A DNA stretch of 64,000 nt. Origin: Flectonema sp. DT1601. Taxonomy: Eukaryota; Euglenozoa; Diplonemea; Diplonemida; Diplonemidae. Made by a program: the position numbers and the translations under genes. The stretch covers positions 1,308,501 to 1,372,500 of the forward strand of contig OZ025781.1 of assembly GCA_964019425.1 (NCBI GenBank), read 5' to 3'. The notes beneath the pieces were generated by a model. It was not told the origin of the DNA, ran no database searches, and worked only from the letters and a program-made list of their open reading frames with translations. Below, piece by piece: positions 24,030 through 34,572 of the stretch (its first letter is position 1; every line of letters starts with the position of its first letter).

Positions 24030-24578
24030 TAATAATAAGAATTTAAAAAAAAAAAAAAAGAATAAACAATGTTATCATTGTTTTTTTATCGATCGACTAT
24101 GTCGATCGCTTTCTATTTTCCGTCCTGGTCAAGACGCTAAACTGATTGTTTTTTCTTTAAAATAATAAAAAGGATTAAAAAAAAGGAAAAAAAAAAAAAA
24201 AAAAGAATAAACAATTGTATCATTGTTTTTTTATCGATCGACTATGTCGATTACTTTCTATTTTCCGTCCTGGTCAAGACGCTAAACTGATTGTTTTTTT
24301 TTTCAAAATTAATAAATAAGAATATAAAAAAAAAACAAAAAAAAAAAGAATAAACAATGTTATCATTGTTTTTTTTTATCGTTCGACTTTGTCGACTAAT
24401 TTTTATTTTCCGTTTTTTTTTTCTTTAAAAAATAAATAATAAGAATTTAAAAAAAAAAAAAAAGAATAAACAATGTTATCATTGTTTTTTTATCGATCGA
24501 CTATGTCGATCGCTTTCTATTTTCCGTCCTGGTCAAGACGCTAAACTGATTGTTTTTTCTTTAAAATAATAAAAAGGA

Positions 24579-24610
<32 letters not shown>

Positions 24611-24666
24611 TAAACAATGTTATCATTGTTTTTTTATCGATCGACTATGTCGATCACTTTCTATTT
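24030..24666 (+). repeat. SatA array, short block
   Basis: About two and a half units in + orientation, cut inside CTTTCTATTT by an inverted XY fragment. Confidence 0.88.
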
Positions 24667-25016
24667 CTGAATGCAGGGCCTGCCTGTGGCATTATAATAA
24701 CAGGCTAAGTCATTTTTAGTTCATAGTTTACCTTTGATTTTATAACTTCACACAGGGTACTATGAACGATGAGAGATCCAGTGGGATCACTCAGGGTCTA
24801 GTAGAGACCACCAATGTTGTGCGTTGATAGGCAAGGTGACCAACCTTGACATTCTTTCTTTTCTCTCCTGTTGTGACAAACACAAAATACACACACAGCT
24901 TACAGTGTGTTCTTTGTGTATGTTTTCTTCAGGTGTGAGTAGTTTTTTTGTTCTTGCTCTTCAGGGAGGGCCTTAGCCAAAAGCTAACAGTCCAAATCTC
25001 ACCTGGTAAACTCAAC
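24667..25016 (-). repeat. XY fragment, inverted
   Basis: Reverse complement of the Y start plus X, from CTGAATGCAGGGCCTGCC to AACTCAACT. It separates + satellite on the left from - satellite on the right. Confidence 0.83.
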
Positions 25017-27795
25017 TATTTTTTAAAGAAAAAAAAAACGGAAAATAAAAATTAGTCGACAAAGTCGAACGATAAAAAAAAACAATGATAACATTGTTTA
25101 TTCTTTTTTTTTTGTTTTTTTTTTATATTCTTATTTATTAATTTTGAAAAAAAAAACAATCAGTTTAGCGTCTTGACCAGGACGGAAAATAGAAAGTAAT
25201 CGACATAGTTGATCGATAAAAAAACAATGATAACATTGTTTATTCTTTTTTTTTTAAATTCTTTTTATTTATTTTTTAAAGAAAAAAAAACGGAAAATAG
25301 AAATTAGTCGACAAAGTCGAACGATAAAAAAACAATGATAACATTGTTTATTCTTTTTTTTTTTATTTTTTTTATATTTTTTTTTAATTAATTTTGAAAA
25401 AAAAAAACAATCAGTTTAGCGTCTTGACCAGGACGGAAAATAGAAAGTGATCGACATAGTCGATCGATAAGAAAACAATGATAACATTGTTTATTCTTTT
25501 TTTTTTTCATTTTAAATTCTTTTTATTAATTTTTAAAGAAAAAAAACGGAAAATAGAAATTAGTCGACAAAGTCGAACGAGAAAAAAAAACAATGATAAC
25601 ATTGTTTATTCTTTTTTTTGTATTTTTTTTATATTCTTTTCTATTAATTTTGAAAAAAAAAACAATCAGTTTTGCGTCTTGACCAGGACGGAAAATAGAA
25701 AGTGATCGACATAGTCGATCGATAAAAAAAACAATGATAATATTGTTTATTCTTTTTTTTTTTTTTTTTTTTTAAATTCTTTTTATTTATTTTTTAAAGA
25801 AAAAAATGGAAAATAGAAAATAGTCAACAAAGTCGAACGATAAAAAAAAACAATGATAACATTGTTTATTCTATTTTTTTATTTTTTTTTTTTTTTCTAT
25901 TCTTTTTTATTAATTTTGAAGAAAAAAAAAACAATCAGTTTAGCGTCTTGACCAGGACGGAAAATAGAAAGTAATCGACATAGTCGATCGATAAAAAAAA
26001 AAAAACAATGATAACATTGTTTATTCTTTTTTATTTTTTTTAAATTCTTTTTATTTATTTTTTAAAAAGAAAAACGGAAAGTAGAAATTAGTCAACAAAG
26101 TCGAACGATAAAAAAAAAACAATGATAACATTGTTTATTCTTTTTTTTTTATTTTTTTTATATTCTTTTTTATTAATTTTTAAAAAAAAAACAATCAGTG
26201 TAGCGTCTTGACCAGGACGGAAAATAGAAAGTGATCGACATAGTCGATCGATAAAAAAACAATGATAACATTGTTTATTCTTTTTTTTTTTTTTTTAAAT
26301 TCTTATTATTTATTTTTTAAAGAAAAAAAAACGGAAAATAAAAATTAGTCGACAAAGTCGAACGATAAAAAAAAACAATGATAACATTGTTTATTCTTTT
26401 TTTTTTTATTTTAAATTCTTTTTATTAATTTTTAAAGAAAAAAAACGGAAAATAGAAATTAGTCGACAAAGTCGAACGATAAAAAAAAACAATGATTACA
26501 TTGTTTATTCTTTTTTTTGTATTTTTTTTATATTCTTTTTTATTAATTTTGAAAAAAAAAACAATCAGTTTAGCGTCTTGACCAGGACGGAAAATAGAAA
26601 GTGATCGACATAGTCGATCGATAAAAAAAAAAACAATGATAATATTGTTTATTCTTTTTTTTTTTTATTTTAAATTCTTTTTTATTAATCGACATAGTCG
26701 ATCGATAAAAAAAAACAATGATAACATTGTTTATTCCTTTTTTTTTTTTTTATATTCTTTTTCATTAATTTTGAAAAAAAAAACAAGACGGTAAATAGAA
26801 AGTAATCGACATAGTCGATCGATAAAAAAACAATGATAACATTGTTTATTCTTTTTTTTTTTTTTTTAAATTCTTATTATTTATTTTTTAAAGAAAAAAA
26901 AACGGAAAATAAAAATTAGTCGACAAAGTCGAACGATAAAAAAAAACAATGATAACATTGTTTATTCTTTTTTTTTTTATTTTAAATTCTTTTTATTAAT
27001 TTTTAAAGAAAAAAAACGGAAAATAGAAATTAGTCGACAAAGTCGAACGATAAAAAAAAACAATGATTACATTGTTTATTCTTTTTTTTGTATTTTTTTT
27101 ATATTCTTTTTTATTAATTTTGAAAAAAAAAACAATCAGTTTAGCGTCTTGACCAGGACGGAAAATAGAAAGTGATCGACATAGTCGATCGATAAAAAAA
27201 AAAACAATGATAATATTGTTTATTCTTTTTTTTTTTTTTTTTTTTTAAATTCTTTTTATTTATTTTTTAAAGAAAAAAATGGAAAATAGAAAATAGTCAA
27301 CAAAGTCGAACGATAAAAAAAAACAATGATAACATTGTTTATTCTATTTTTTTATTTTTTTTTTTTTTTCTATTCTTTTTTATTAATTTTGAAGAAAAAA
27401 AAAACAATCAGTTTAGCGTCTTGACCAGGACGGAAAATAGAAAGTAATCGACATAGTCGATCGATAAAAAAAACAATGATAACATTGTTTATTCTTTTTT
27501 TTTTTTTTTATTTTTTTTTTCTATTCTTTTTTATTAATTTTGAAGAAAAAAAAAACAATCAGTTTAGCGTCTTGACCAGGACGGAAAATAGAAAGTGATC
27601 GACATAGTCGATCGATAAAAAAAAACAATGATAACATTGTTTATTCTTTTTTATTTTTTTAAAATTTTTTTTATTTATTTTTTAAAAAGAAAAAAAAACG
27701 GAAAATAGAAATTAGTCAACAAAGTCGAACGATAAAAAAACAATGATAACATTGTTTATTCTTTTTTTTTTTTTTTTATTTCTTTTTATTTATTA
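25017..27795 (-). repeat. SatA array, large inverted block
   Basis: About ten dimeric units, all showing the landmark as AGCGTCTTGACCAGGACGG. Internal duplication is plain: about 26265-26660 and 26850-27210 are near-identical. This is the right arm of the satellite inversion relative to the + blocks. Confidence 0.9.
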
Positions 27796-28740
27796 AAAGG
27801 GCGAACAGAAACCTTCAAACTAAACGATGGCATCTAAAGGTTTTCGACTACTTGCTGAAAGTTGCTATCCGGGAAGAATGTACGAAGGGGAAGACCCCTG
27901 CACTCACAACAACATCAAAATTGAAGAGGCGCAAGGAGTCATAAGAACTGAGCTTATTTTTGTCTTTGGTGGTGTTTTCATTTGTTCTGTTCACCCTTTA
28001 GGTGGTGAATGTGTGTGTATTTTTAACGGGCAGGCAATGGCGGTTCACTTTGTCACATCACCTTTCCGAGCCCCCCTACCCCTTTTCCCCGTTAGCTCTT
28101 TTTTCAAAAAAAGTCAAAAAACCGGGTTTTACCCCCGTCCGTAATGGGTTAACTAAAAAATTATCATCAGCTTGGAACCCAATGATTACACTCACTTGTT
28201 TCTACCCCAATGAATTACCTCTCATTGTCTCTCAAGCAATATCAATATGGGTTGTCAGGCTGTCTCCTGGCAGAGATGGGAGGAGTAATGGAAAGACACC
28301 ACAGCACAGAACAGTGTGAACGAGAATGAGCCCCCTCAGTGATTAAACCCACCGCACACGCGATGCGCCGGTCCAAAGTCCGGAACCTCACCACAAGCGA
28401 TGATCAAGAAGGGTGATGGGTCACTGGGCACAAGCGATGCCCATTTAGTTGTCAAAGTGACATGTATGGCAAACTGAACAGGTTTGACATCGCACAGCAC
28501 ACCAGCACCAACGGTACCATCTGGATATCACTCACTTTTTTCACTAGAATTCACACATTTTCACACATTTTCACAGGATTTCACACATTTTCACACATTT
28601 TCACAGGATTTCACTACCAGAAAGCAGCAAAAAATTAAGTGAAAAATCGTGAAAAATCGTGAAAAATCGTGAATTTTCGTGTAGCAAAGTGAAAAATCGT
28701 GAACACCTCCACCCTGCCGATCGCCTCACTTGAGAATACA
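27796..28740 (+). other. Single-copy segment beyond the satellite
   Basis: Composition becomes more balanced. A 105-codon frame opens at 27827 (MASKGFRLLAESCYPGRMYE), but it has no recognised domain and overlaps another frame, so I do not call a gene. The right part holds the TTCACA/GTGAAA repeat cluster. Confidence 0.4.
28531..28702 (+). repeat. Short-repeat cluster with complementary arms
   Basis: The left half repeats TTCACACATT and TTCACAGGAT units; the right half repeats GTGAAAAATC four to five times. The right unit's reverse complement (TTCACGATTTTTCAC) closely resembles the left unit (TTCACACATTTTCAC), so the whole can fold as one imperfect, register-shifting hairpin. The centre is ACTACCAGAAAGCAGC. 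Confidence 0.75.
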
Positions 28741-29075
28741 ACCAAAGCCCCAACTAATCGGTCCTTTCTTTTTCCTTCTTGTTAATTGATCGCTCCACTC
28801 GTCGATCACCAAAACCGATTGTATTTATATCTGTTTTATAAACGATCGGCTATGTCGATCGACCTTTAAAATAATTGTTTTCTTTTTCTCGACGATCAGA
28901 TCCAATTGATCGACCTTTTCTTTTTTTTTCTTTATTCCTCCCATCCCTCCCGCTCCCCTATTTTTAATAAAAGCGTGATCAGCTCAGCTTGATCGTTAAT
29001 TTTTTTTTTTTTATTTATTGCTGGTCCTAGTCAAGACCTTAAACTGACTAATCGGTCTTAAATTAACTAAGTATT
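28741..29075 (+). repeat. Diverged SatA-related segment (right copy)
   Basis: Matches 4015-4215 over CTCGACGATCAGATCCAATT and CCTAGTCAAGACCTTAAACT, and carries an extra GATCGGCTATGTCGATCGAC palindrome on its left, similar to the SatA B palindrome. It probably marks the older edge of the satellite region. Confidence 0.7.
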
Positions 29076-29141
29076 AACTTAGTTTAGCAGAAATGCAAAA
29101 TTTTCACTTAGCAAAAATTTTTTTTTTCAGACTGATATATC

Positions 29142-29222
29142 AGCTCCGGTGGTGTAAGGGTTAAAAAAAAAAAAAAAAAAAGAATAAACAATGTTATCAT
29201 TGTTTTTTTTATCGATCGACTA
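29142..29222 (+). repeat. Truncated tRNA-like head joined to a SatA stub
   Basis: GCTCCGGTGGTGTAAGGGTT has a perfect A box (TGGTGTAAGGG) and resembles the head of the tRNA-like sequence in element E. After 18 bases it runs into A-rich SatA sequence with the ACAATG-TTAT-CATTGT hairpin. It is probably a broken tRNA or SINE head. Confidence 0.5.
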
Positions 29223-29227
29223 CTGTA

Positions 29228-29302
29228 AAGGGAAATATTCTCGCGGATTTGGAGATTTTTTTTCAAACTCGCGGGTTTTTCCCCACAAGAATATTTCCCT
29301 AC
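29228..29302. repeat. Inverted repeat with 13 bp arms
   Basis: AGGGAAATATTCT and AGAATATTTCCCT pair perfectly around about 47 bp with further CGCGG/CTCGCGGG symmetry. The arms resemble the G-A-rich ends of Mutator-like elements, so this could be a solo terminus of such an element; the transposase-like fragment at 29546 is close by. Confidence 0.5.
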
Positions 29303-29545
29303 CACAGAGGATTTTTGCGAAAGCCAGCCGTTGATCAAAAATCTTGGAAATCTTTGAGCTTCCCTCGAGTGTCAGGTAGAACAAAGCACTATTGCACTTC
29401 GAAGCCGGATGAAATGAAGGAATATGAATGATGCCTTGTTGTTTAAAGGGAAGTGCTTACTCCGCAACCCACTATTTTTTTCTCTTCCAGCCGAACAACA
29501 TGTCAAACGATGAATTGAGAGGCGTCCTCGTCAGCAATCACCCTG

Positions 29546-30013
29546 TTGTCGGAGAATGTCTGGGAGGTGCGTAGGACCCGATCGAGCGTAGTGCGATTGC
29601 AGGAGGGGCTTGTCGTTCGTGAGTGCCCTCAGTATCGAAGATTCAATCTTCCATGCACTCATGCTATCAAGGTGCTGATACATCAGGGGCACAATATACT
29701 AACACATTCCACTGCCTTGCCATCCTTTGCCATGATGGATAACTTTCGAATTCCAATTTTACTCAGCTACCGTGTTCCACAATTCACCATCAGATGTATG
29801 ATGCACGCGGGGGAGGGAATGTCTGTGGTGTTACATTTTTTATGGATGAAAGTGATCACAACACAAGAGAACAAACTACCTTACACGTTTTGTATGCCAA
29901 TGCCAATGCAGCGGGTTACTCAGGAAGCCTTCGCAATGCAACTTTCAAGAGCACCAATCACTATACTGTTCAAATCCAGCACCCTGAACCTCAAGAACTC
30001 CACAAGTACTTGA
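29546..30013 (+). pseudogene. Fragment resembling a Mutator-type transposase tail (SWIM-like)
   Basis: 155 open codons. Residues 23-50 read RECPQYRRFNLPCTHAIKVL, which matches the end of a SWIM zinc finger (C-x-n-C-x-H with LPCTHAIKVL) found near the C-terminus of MULE and FAR1-type transposases. The first cysteine pair is incomplete. Downstream residues have no recognised motif, and a second overlapping frame (29794-30075) is equally open, so the piece looks decayed. Host-gene origin is possible but less likely in this setting. Confidence 0.4.
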
Positions 30014-30248
30014 ATCCACGGCACAACAGGAATATTCGTGAGAACGAAAACTTCAATAGCTACCTTCCTAATTAGTAGATTAAAAACCTAAACAGCAAAG
30101 CTTACCATCGAAGATATTGTATGGTAAAGGTATTCTTTAAGTCTTGTACATGCTAAAAAAGTACCTTCACCCGGAGTCGAACCTAGGCATAAATGTCCTG
30201 CGAATGTCTCGTGAATTTTATTTTCGTGTAAAGTCCCTGTTGTTGGGT

Positions 30249-31148
30249 TTACTTTACTATCCTTTCTAATAACATCCTAGTTCCAAATACAGGTAAGGAT
30301 AAGACATGTTGGAGCCTGTCGAGTGGGTTTAGGTTGGTCGGATCGAGTGCGTTCTTTATATTACCTTTCATAAGTTTAATATCAGCGGCGTGCTTCTTCT
30401 TCTTGACACAATTGGGATCATCATCGCAGTCCCTCTCAGCAGCGGAATATGCAAGATCGTGATGCATCGCTAACTTATTGAATCGACTCTTGGGTTTAGT
30501 TATAATATCTGAGTCCGGATGTCTTCGTTGTTTACTTCCCTAGTAATGTTGTCATCCAAATTCTTGATCCTATCCTCCAACTTAGTACCAGGACCTGCAA
30601 ACGAAGCCTTCTCGATTCCTTTCTTAGTCAGAACTGGTAGATGTAATTCTGTGTTGGGGAAAACCCGTGTCAACCACTCATGGATACCACCACCCTTGAT
30701 TATTCTGTCATTGTCGTCAACATCACCGTGATACTTTTTATATAAGAAATCGTGGTAGGAATTTTCATCATGTACATTCTTCACAAAGTCGATGACGAAG
30801 TACCCACACATTATGCTCTTCAAGTCCTGCAGCTGGGTCGTGGAATAGATGAGGGGTCGAACCCTTACTTCTTCGGGTGGAGGCATGCCAAATCGCGGGT
30901 CCAGAGGGAGCTATGAATAGACACGTCCAGTGGGTTCCAACAGAATCGGAGTGATCCAAGTTTATAAGATAGTAACCAGGGTCGAGATCGTCATCACTGG
31001 CGCTCCATGCATGTTGCAATGTGGCAACAGCCCTCCGTCCCTCATCTGCACTATGTTTGTGAGCGCAGAGCAGCCTCTTCTCTTCCCTGCAAGCACACTT
31101 GGTCATGAGGTGGATGGCATGTGAAGTTGGAGAAATCTGCCTCCTCAT
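30249..31148 (-). mobile_element. Virus-like element fossil: adenovirus-type protease and phospholipase A2 regions (Polinton/adintovirus kin)
   Basis: Minus-strand remains of a gene of a capsid-bearing element. The upstream part resembles the adenovirus-type cysteine protease (THWTCLFI, later LKSIMCGYFVIDF). The downstream part has the parvovirus-type phospholipase A2 signature (GPGTKLEDRI, then HDLAYSAA). This pairing is seen in Polinton, adintovirus and related element genes. It is broken, with about two or more interruptions, and no capsid, polymerase or integrase was seen around it, so it is an isolated fossil. Motifs remain legible, which suggests moderate age. Confidence 0.65.
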
Positions 31149-31185
31149 GACCCAAGTGACTCACGCTGCTGTCAACTAAACTTCT

Positions 31186-31800
31186 GTGTTGCGTGCCGAC
31201 GGAGCGGCGATACCAAACAACATCTCAGGGTGGCCATGCTGGCAGCACCGGGTGGCCTGCAGACCTTTTTTCTGTCCGAACTCAGCAAAGAATTCGCTTC
31301 CAAGTGTATTCTTCACTTGTCCCAGCATTCTGCCCTCGTTCCTGACAATACTAAATGTAATGGTTCCTTGATTGACTTCTGTCGGGTATTCACACCACGA
31401 TTAGAAGAACAGTTGTTAAAAAAGCCTTAATTTGGAGTGGGTCAGCGCTAAGTATAACCCTGTGGATGTACCGTCCAGGGAACCCATTTTTTCCTCTACC
31501 AGATCCAAGGTGGAACAGGCGGGGGCATTCTTCAAGTTGCATCACGGTGTTGGTGTCCCGTCAGGACCTGGCACTACTCCAGCGCGGTGAACCTATCTAA
31601 GATTAGGATAGGGTCACATGAATGTCCTTAGTATCTGTTCTGCCAGTTGTGCGTATTACTTTATATTCTTTTTCAGGTGCTGTCCAGACATGGAAAGTAA
31701 ATTACTAAATGTAATGGTTCCTTGATTGACTTCTGTCAGGAATTCACACCACGATTAGAAGAACAGTTGTTAAAAAACCTTTTTATTATGGATGAGTTGC
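31186..31800 (+). mobile_element. Doubtful retroelement scrap with a 75 bp direct repeat
   Basis: A reading of 31440-31590 contains SAKYNPVDVPSR, similar to the tail of the RNase H region in DIRS-like and LTR-kin reverse transcriptases. A 75 bp segment (31351-31425) recurs at 31705-31780 almost unchanged. No other domain is legible. It is a short, broken remnant if real. Confidence 0.3.
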
Positions 31801-32476
31801 AGCAAGTATGGCTTCTGTTGGACAGCAAGAAAAAAAATATTGGACCCCTGAATAGCAAAATTCTCCTATTTTTTCCCCCTTCACTTCTCCTCCCAAAAAC
31901 CAAGAAAGAAAATCAAGAACACATCTTAAAAAAAGGGTAGACAAAGCTATTTAGCTTTGCCCAATCGATCAGGTTAGGTTTATTCAAAACAAGGGTTGAT
32001 ATAACCTTACCGTCCGACTGCTTTCCGTGAGTTTTATGTGATTGTAGATGTGGTTGTCGCAGCTATTTTTTTACTGACACATGCTCCTCGAGGAAGGTAC
32101 TCAATGAAGAAAACGTCATCTTCACTCTGATGCGACAGAGAAAAAGCAAAAAAAAAAAAATATATGTGCGTGTTTGTAAAGGGGTTCTGATTTCCGACTA
32201 AGCCCTATGCAAGTGATTTTTTAACTCCATTGTACTTCACCCTCACAGGACAATTGCAGAACAAGATTAATGGCTCAGTTATATTTTTTCTATCCTTATT
32301 GTTTCTTAGAATTCTCAAATGTTTATTGTTGTTCAGACTTTCTGCTCCACAGCTGTTGTGAAGTGGAATGTATTATGAACAATTTGATCTGGTCTTGAGA
32401 ATGAGTAACAAGAAATGTATTAAAAAAAAAAATCCCCTTAAACAGGAAACTAATTATTTCCCGAGTTCAAACAACT
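31801..32476 (+). other. Upstream spacer of the first host gene
   Basis: AT-rich with A runs and no recognisable feature. It ends with an acceptor-like AAACAG at 32445, 31 bases before the ATG of the propeller-like gene. Confidence 0.5.
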
Positions 32477-33787
32477 ATGAAAACTGCATTCTTATTTTGG
32501 GCTTTAAGCACCTTAGTTACTACCGGGGTATGCCAAATGACATCGGGGGCCGCAGTTATGGCTGATCAATTTACGTCAGACTTTCGCAGGGTGCAGTTAC
32601 AGCCAAAGGCCAGATATTCATTTCAACATGGATGGGGAGCTGTATATACGAGAGTTCGCGAAGGGCTTCTTATTGTATGGCAATCATCAACTCCGAACAT
32701 TCGTGGGAGGTATGAAATTTACGCACGTGCCTACAGCCCTTACAACTGGCCTATTGGTGATGCTGTTGTCATTTGTGAGTTAAATTATCTCAGAATCCCT
32801 CCGAAAGTATCTGGATCCTTTGACACCAGTCTAATCAACATCGTTTACCAAATGGGGAGAGGGATCTCTAACACTTGGATCAGCCTTAACAAAGAGGAAG
32901 GAATAACTTCAATAACGCCCAGTGTTTGCACTTCTGATGACGATTTTCTTGACGTCTCGTACTTCTATCAATTTGCTACCGCAGGTTCGCCAGATGGAAA
33001 CTTATTTGTAACCGCGATGACTAATATCTTTTCTTCGTATTTAACAACGGGTATTGATATCGAGATTTACAAGAACGGTGTCACTACAACCCTCCGAAGA
33101 GTAGTTCCGGAACATTTTGAGTTGCAAACCCAACCTGAAGTTGCGGTACTAAAAAATGGAAACTTCGTAATTGCTTGGCAACACTCCAGGTCTCTGACTA
33201 TCTCTGGTCAGGTCTTCAATAGCGACGGCGTACCTGTCGGGTACACTTTTCAAGTTGACGCTGGAAACGAAATGGGCGGTGTCTGGTTTCCTCACATCGT
33301 TGTGAAGCATTTGACCTCAGGATTCTTTATCTTGTGGAAGGAAGACTCCGAGAGGGCCAACGCTAACAAGGATCCGACGCCAGGTATTTGGCTTCGTGAG
33401 TTTACAGCAGACGGAGTTTTCGACTCACGTAACCCTCTTCCTATTAGAATTATTAAAGCTAGGGCACCAGTAGGAGATGGTTTTGTTCCTTCGGCAGTTA
33501 TTAGACAAGATGACTCTGGCATGGCAGTTGCATACGTAGAGGGATCGACAATGTACGTGGATGAGTACAGCACTCGTCATGATGCTAGCTTCGGAAAGTT
33601 TGTCTTCGGACACCAGACTGAGATAACTTGGGAGTATGGTTTCACTAATTTTACAAGAATAGGTTTAGCTCCCCTTGGTAATACAAATTTTGGTTTTGCT
33701 CTCTGTGTTTCGTTTATTCCAAATGGGTACGTTGAGGTTTACAACGTTTATGAAATAGGAACTAACCAGCCCGTGGCATTCCAGTAA
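32477..33787 (+). CDS. Secreted propeller-like protein
   Basis: 436 codons, single exon. A signal peptide (MKTAFLFWALSTLVTTGVCQ, cleaved near residue 19-20) points to secretion or the endomembrane system. At least three repeats share a pattern of hydrophobic strand, VWQ or AWQ or LWK, and an RAYS/QVFNSDG/REFTADG strand: near residues 64-90, 225-260 and 275-320. That pattern is typical of the blades of a beta-propeller domain common in bacterial secreted repeat proteins (for example G-x-F-V-I-A-W followed by F-D-x-D-G). The function is unknown; adhesion or surface binding is a guess. The bacterial flavour could reflect transfer, but host-like codon use and position give no further support. Confidence 0.7.
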   Translation: MKTAFLFWALSTLVTTGVCQMTSGAAVMADQFTSDFRRVQLQPKARYSFQHGWGAVYTRVREGLLIVWQSSTPNIRGRYEIYARAYSPYNWPIGDAVVICELNYLRIPPKVSGSFDTSLINIVYQMGRGISNTWISLNKEEGITSITPSVCTSDDDFLDVSYFYQFATAGSPDGNLFVTAMTNIFSSYLTTGIDIEIYKNGVTTTLRRVVPEHFELQTQPEVAVLKNGNFVIAWQHSRSLTISGQVFNSDGVPVGYTFQVDAGNEMGGVWFPHIVVKHLTSGFFILWKEDSERANANKDPTPGIWLREFTADGVFDSRNPLPIRIIKARAPVGDGFVPSAVIRQDDSGMAVAYVEGSTMYVDEYSTRHDASFGKFVFGHQTEITWEYGFTNFTRIGLAPLGNTNFGFALCVSFIPNGYVEVYNVYEIGTNQPVAFQ

Positions 33788-34572
33788 GCGCACGACAATA
33801 AATGCATAGCACGTTCCTCAAAAAAAACAAAAACCGCGTTGGGTCGACGCATTTTGTGCGGAGATGCAGAAATTATCTTTTTTTCTTTTATACAAAGCTG
33901 CCATCTTTGCTATGCTTTTTTAAGCTGACTTTCGCTGTGCGTGTGTCACTAACGAATGGTCGTCACAACACTTAGTGTGGTTGTTGTTTAGATGTAAATC
34001 TGTTATTCGTTTAAGCACTGGTTGGGTTTCTGCTTTTGTATTTTCTGGTGTACTTTGTTTGCATCATATTATTATTTTCTATTTACGACCGTTTCTATTT
34101 TCAGTTTAGCATTTAATAGAATATGCTAGACAGAAGTTTTTACCTATTTTATGTGTCTTTTCATTTATCTTGTGTGTGATAAATCAATAGGCATTCCCCT
34201 TTTTTCCATTTTCCCCTTTCCTCTCGTTAAGCATGTTCCCCTTACTCTATCTGATGCTGCTTCTGACTGGTTTCTTTTAGTCTACTTCGAAAGCAATAGA
34301 GGCTAGTAATGACTTCCTGTAGTAAATCTTTTTGCGAATGCATTATGTAAAATCGGAATCATATATTAGTTGAGGTTTTGTGTGAAAACTTCGAAGCAAC
34401 ATTTTGTAGAGAGAGGGGTTGCTGCAGTAACAATCATCTAGTTACTCTTTTCCCCTTTATTTATTTGAATTGAGTACGTACGGTAGTCGAATTCTTTAGC
34501 AGTTTTGAGCTGTGAGCTGTCGTATTAATTATTCTTTCTCAGTGTTCTCCACAAACTTTCAGAAATCTCAAG
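33788..34572 (+). other. Intergenic and EF-1alpha 5' region
   Basis: About 785 bases, pyrimidine-rich and without ORFs of note. Acceptor-like TTCTCAG (34542) and TTTCAG (34562) stand just before the EF-1alpha start. It should hold the strong promoter if genes are transcribed singly. Confidence 0.5.

Noticed and set aside
27827-28144. 105-codon frame after the satellite
   Set aside because: No domain or splice context is seen, and an overlapping frame of equal length exists.
30173-30183. Perfect B box (GGTTCGACTCC on the minus strand) followed by a T-run
   Set aside because: No A box or acceptor pairing is found at tRNA distance, so it is not called as a tRNA.
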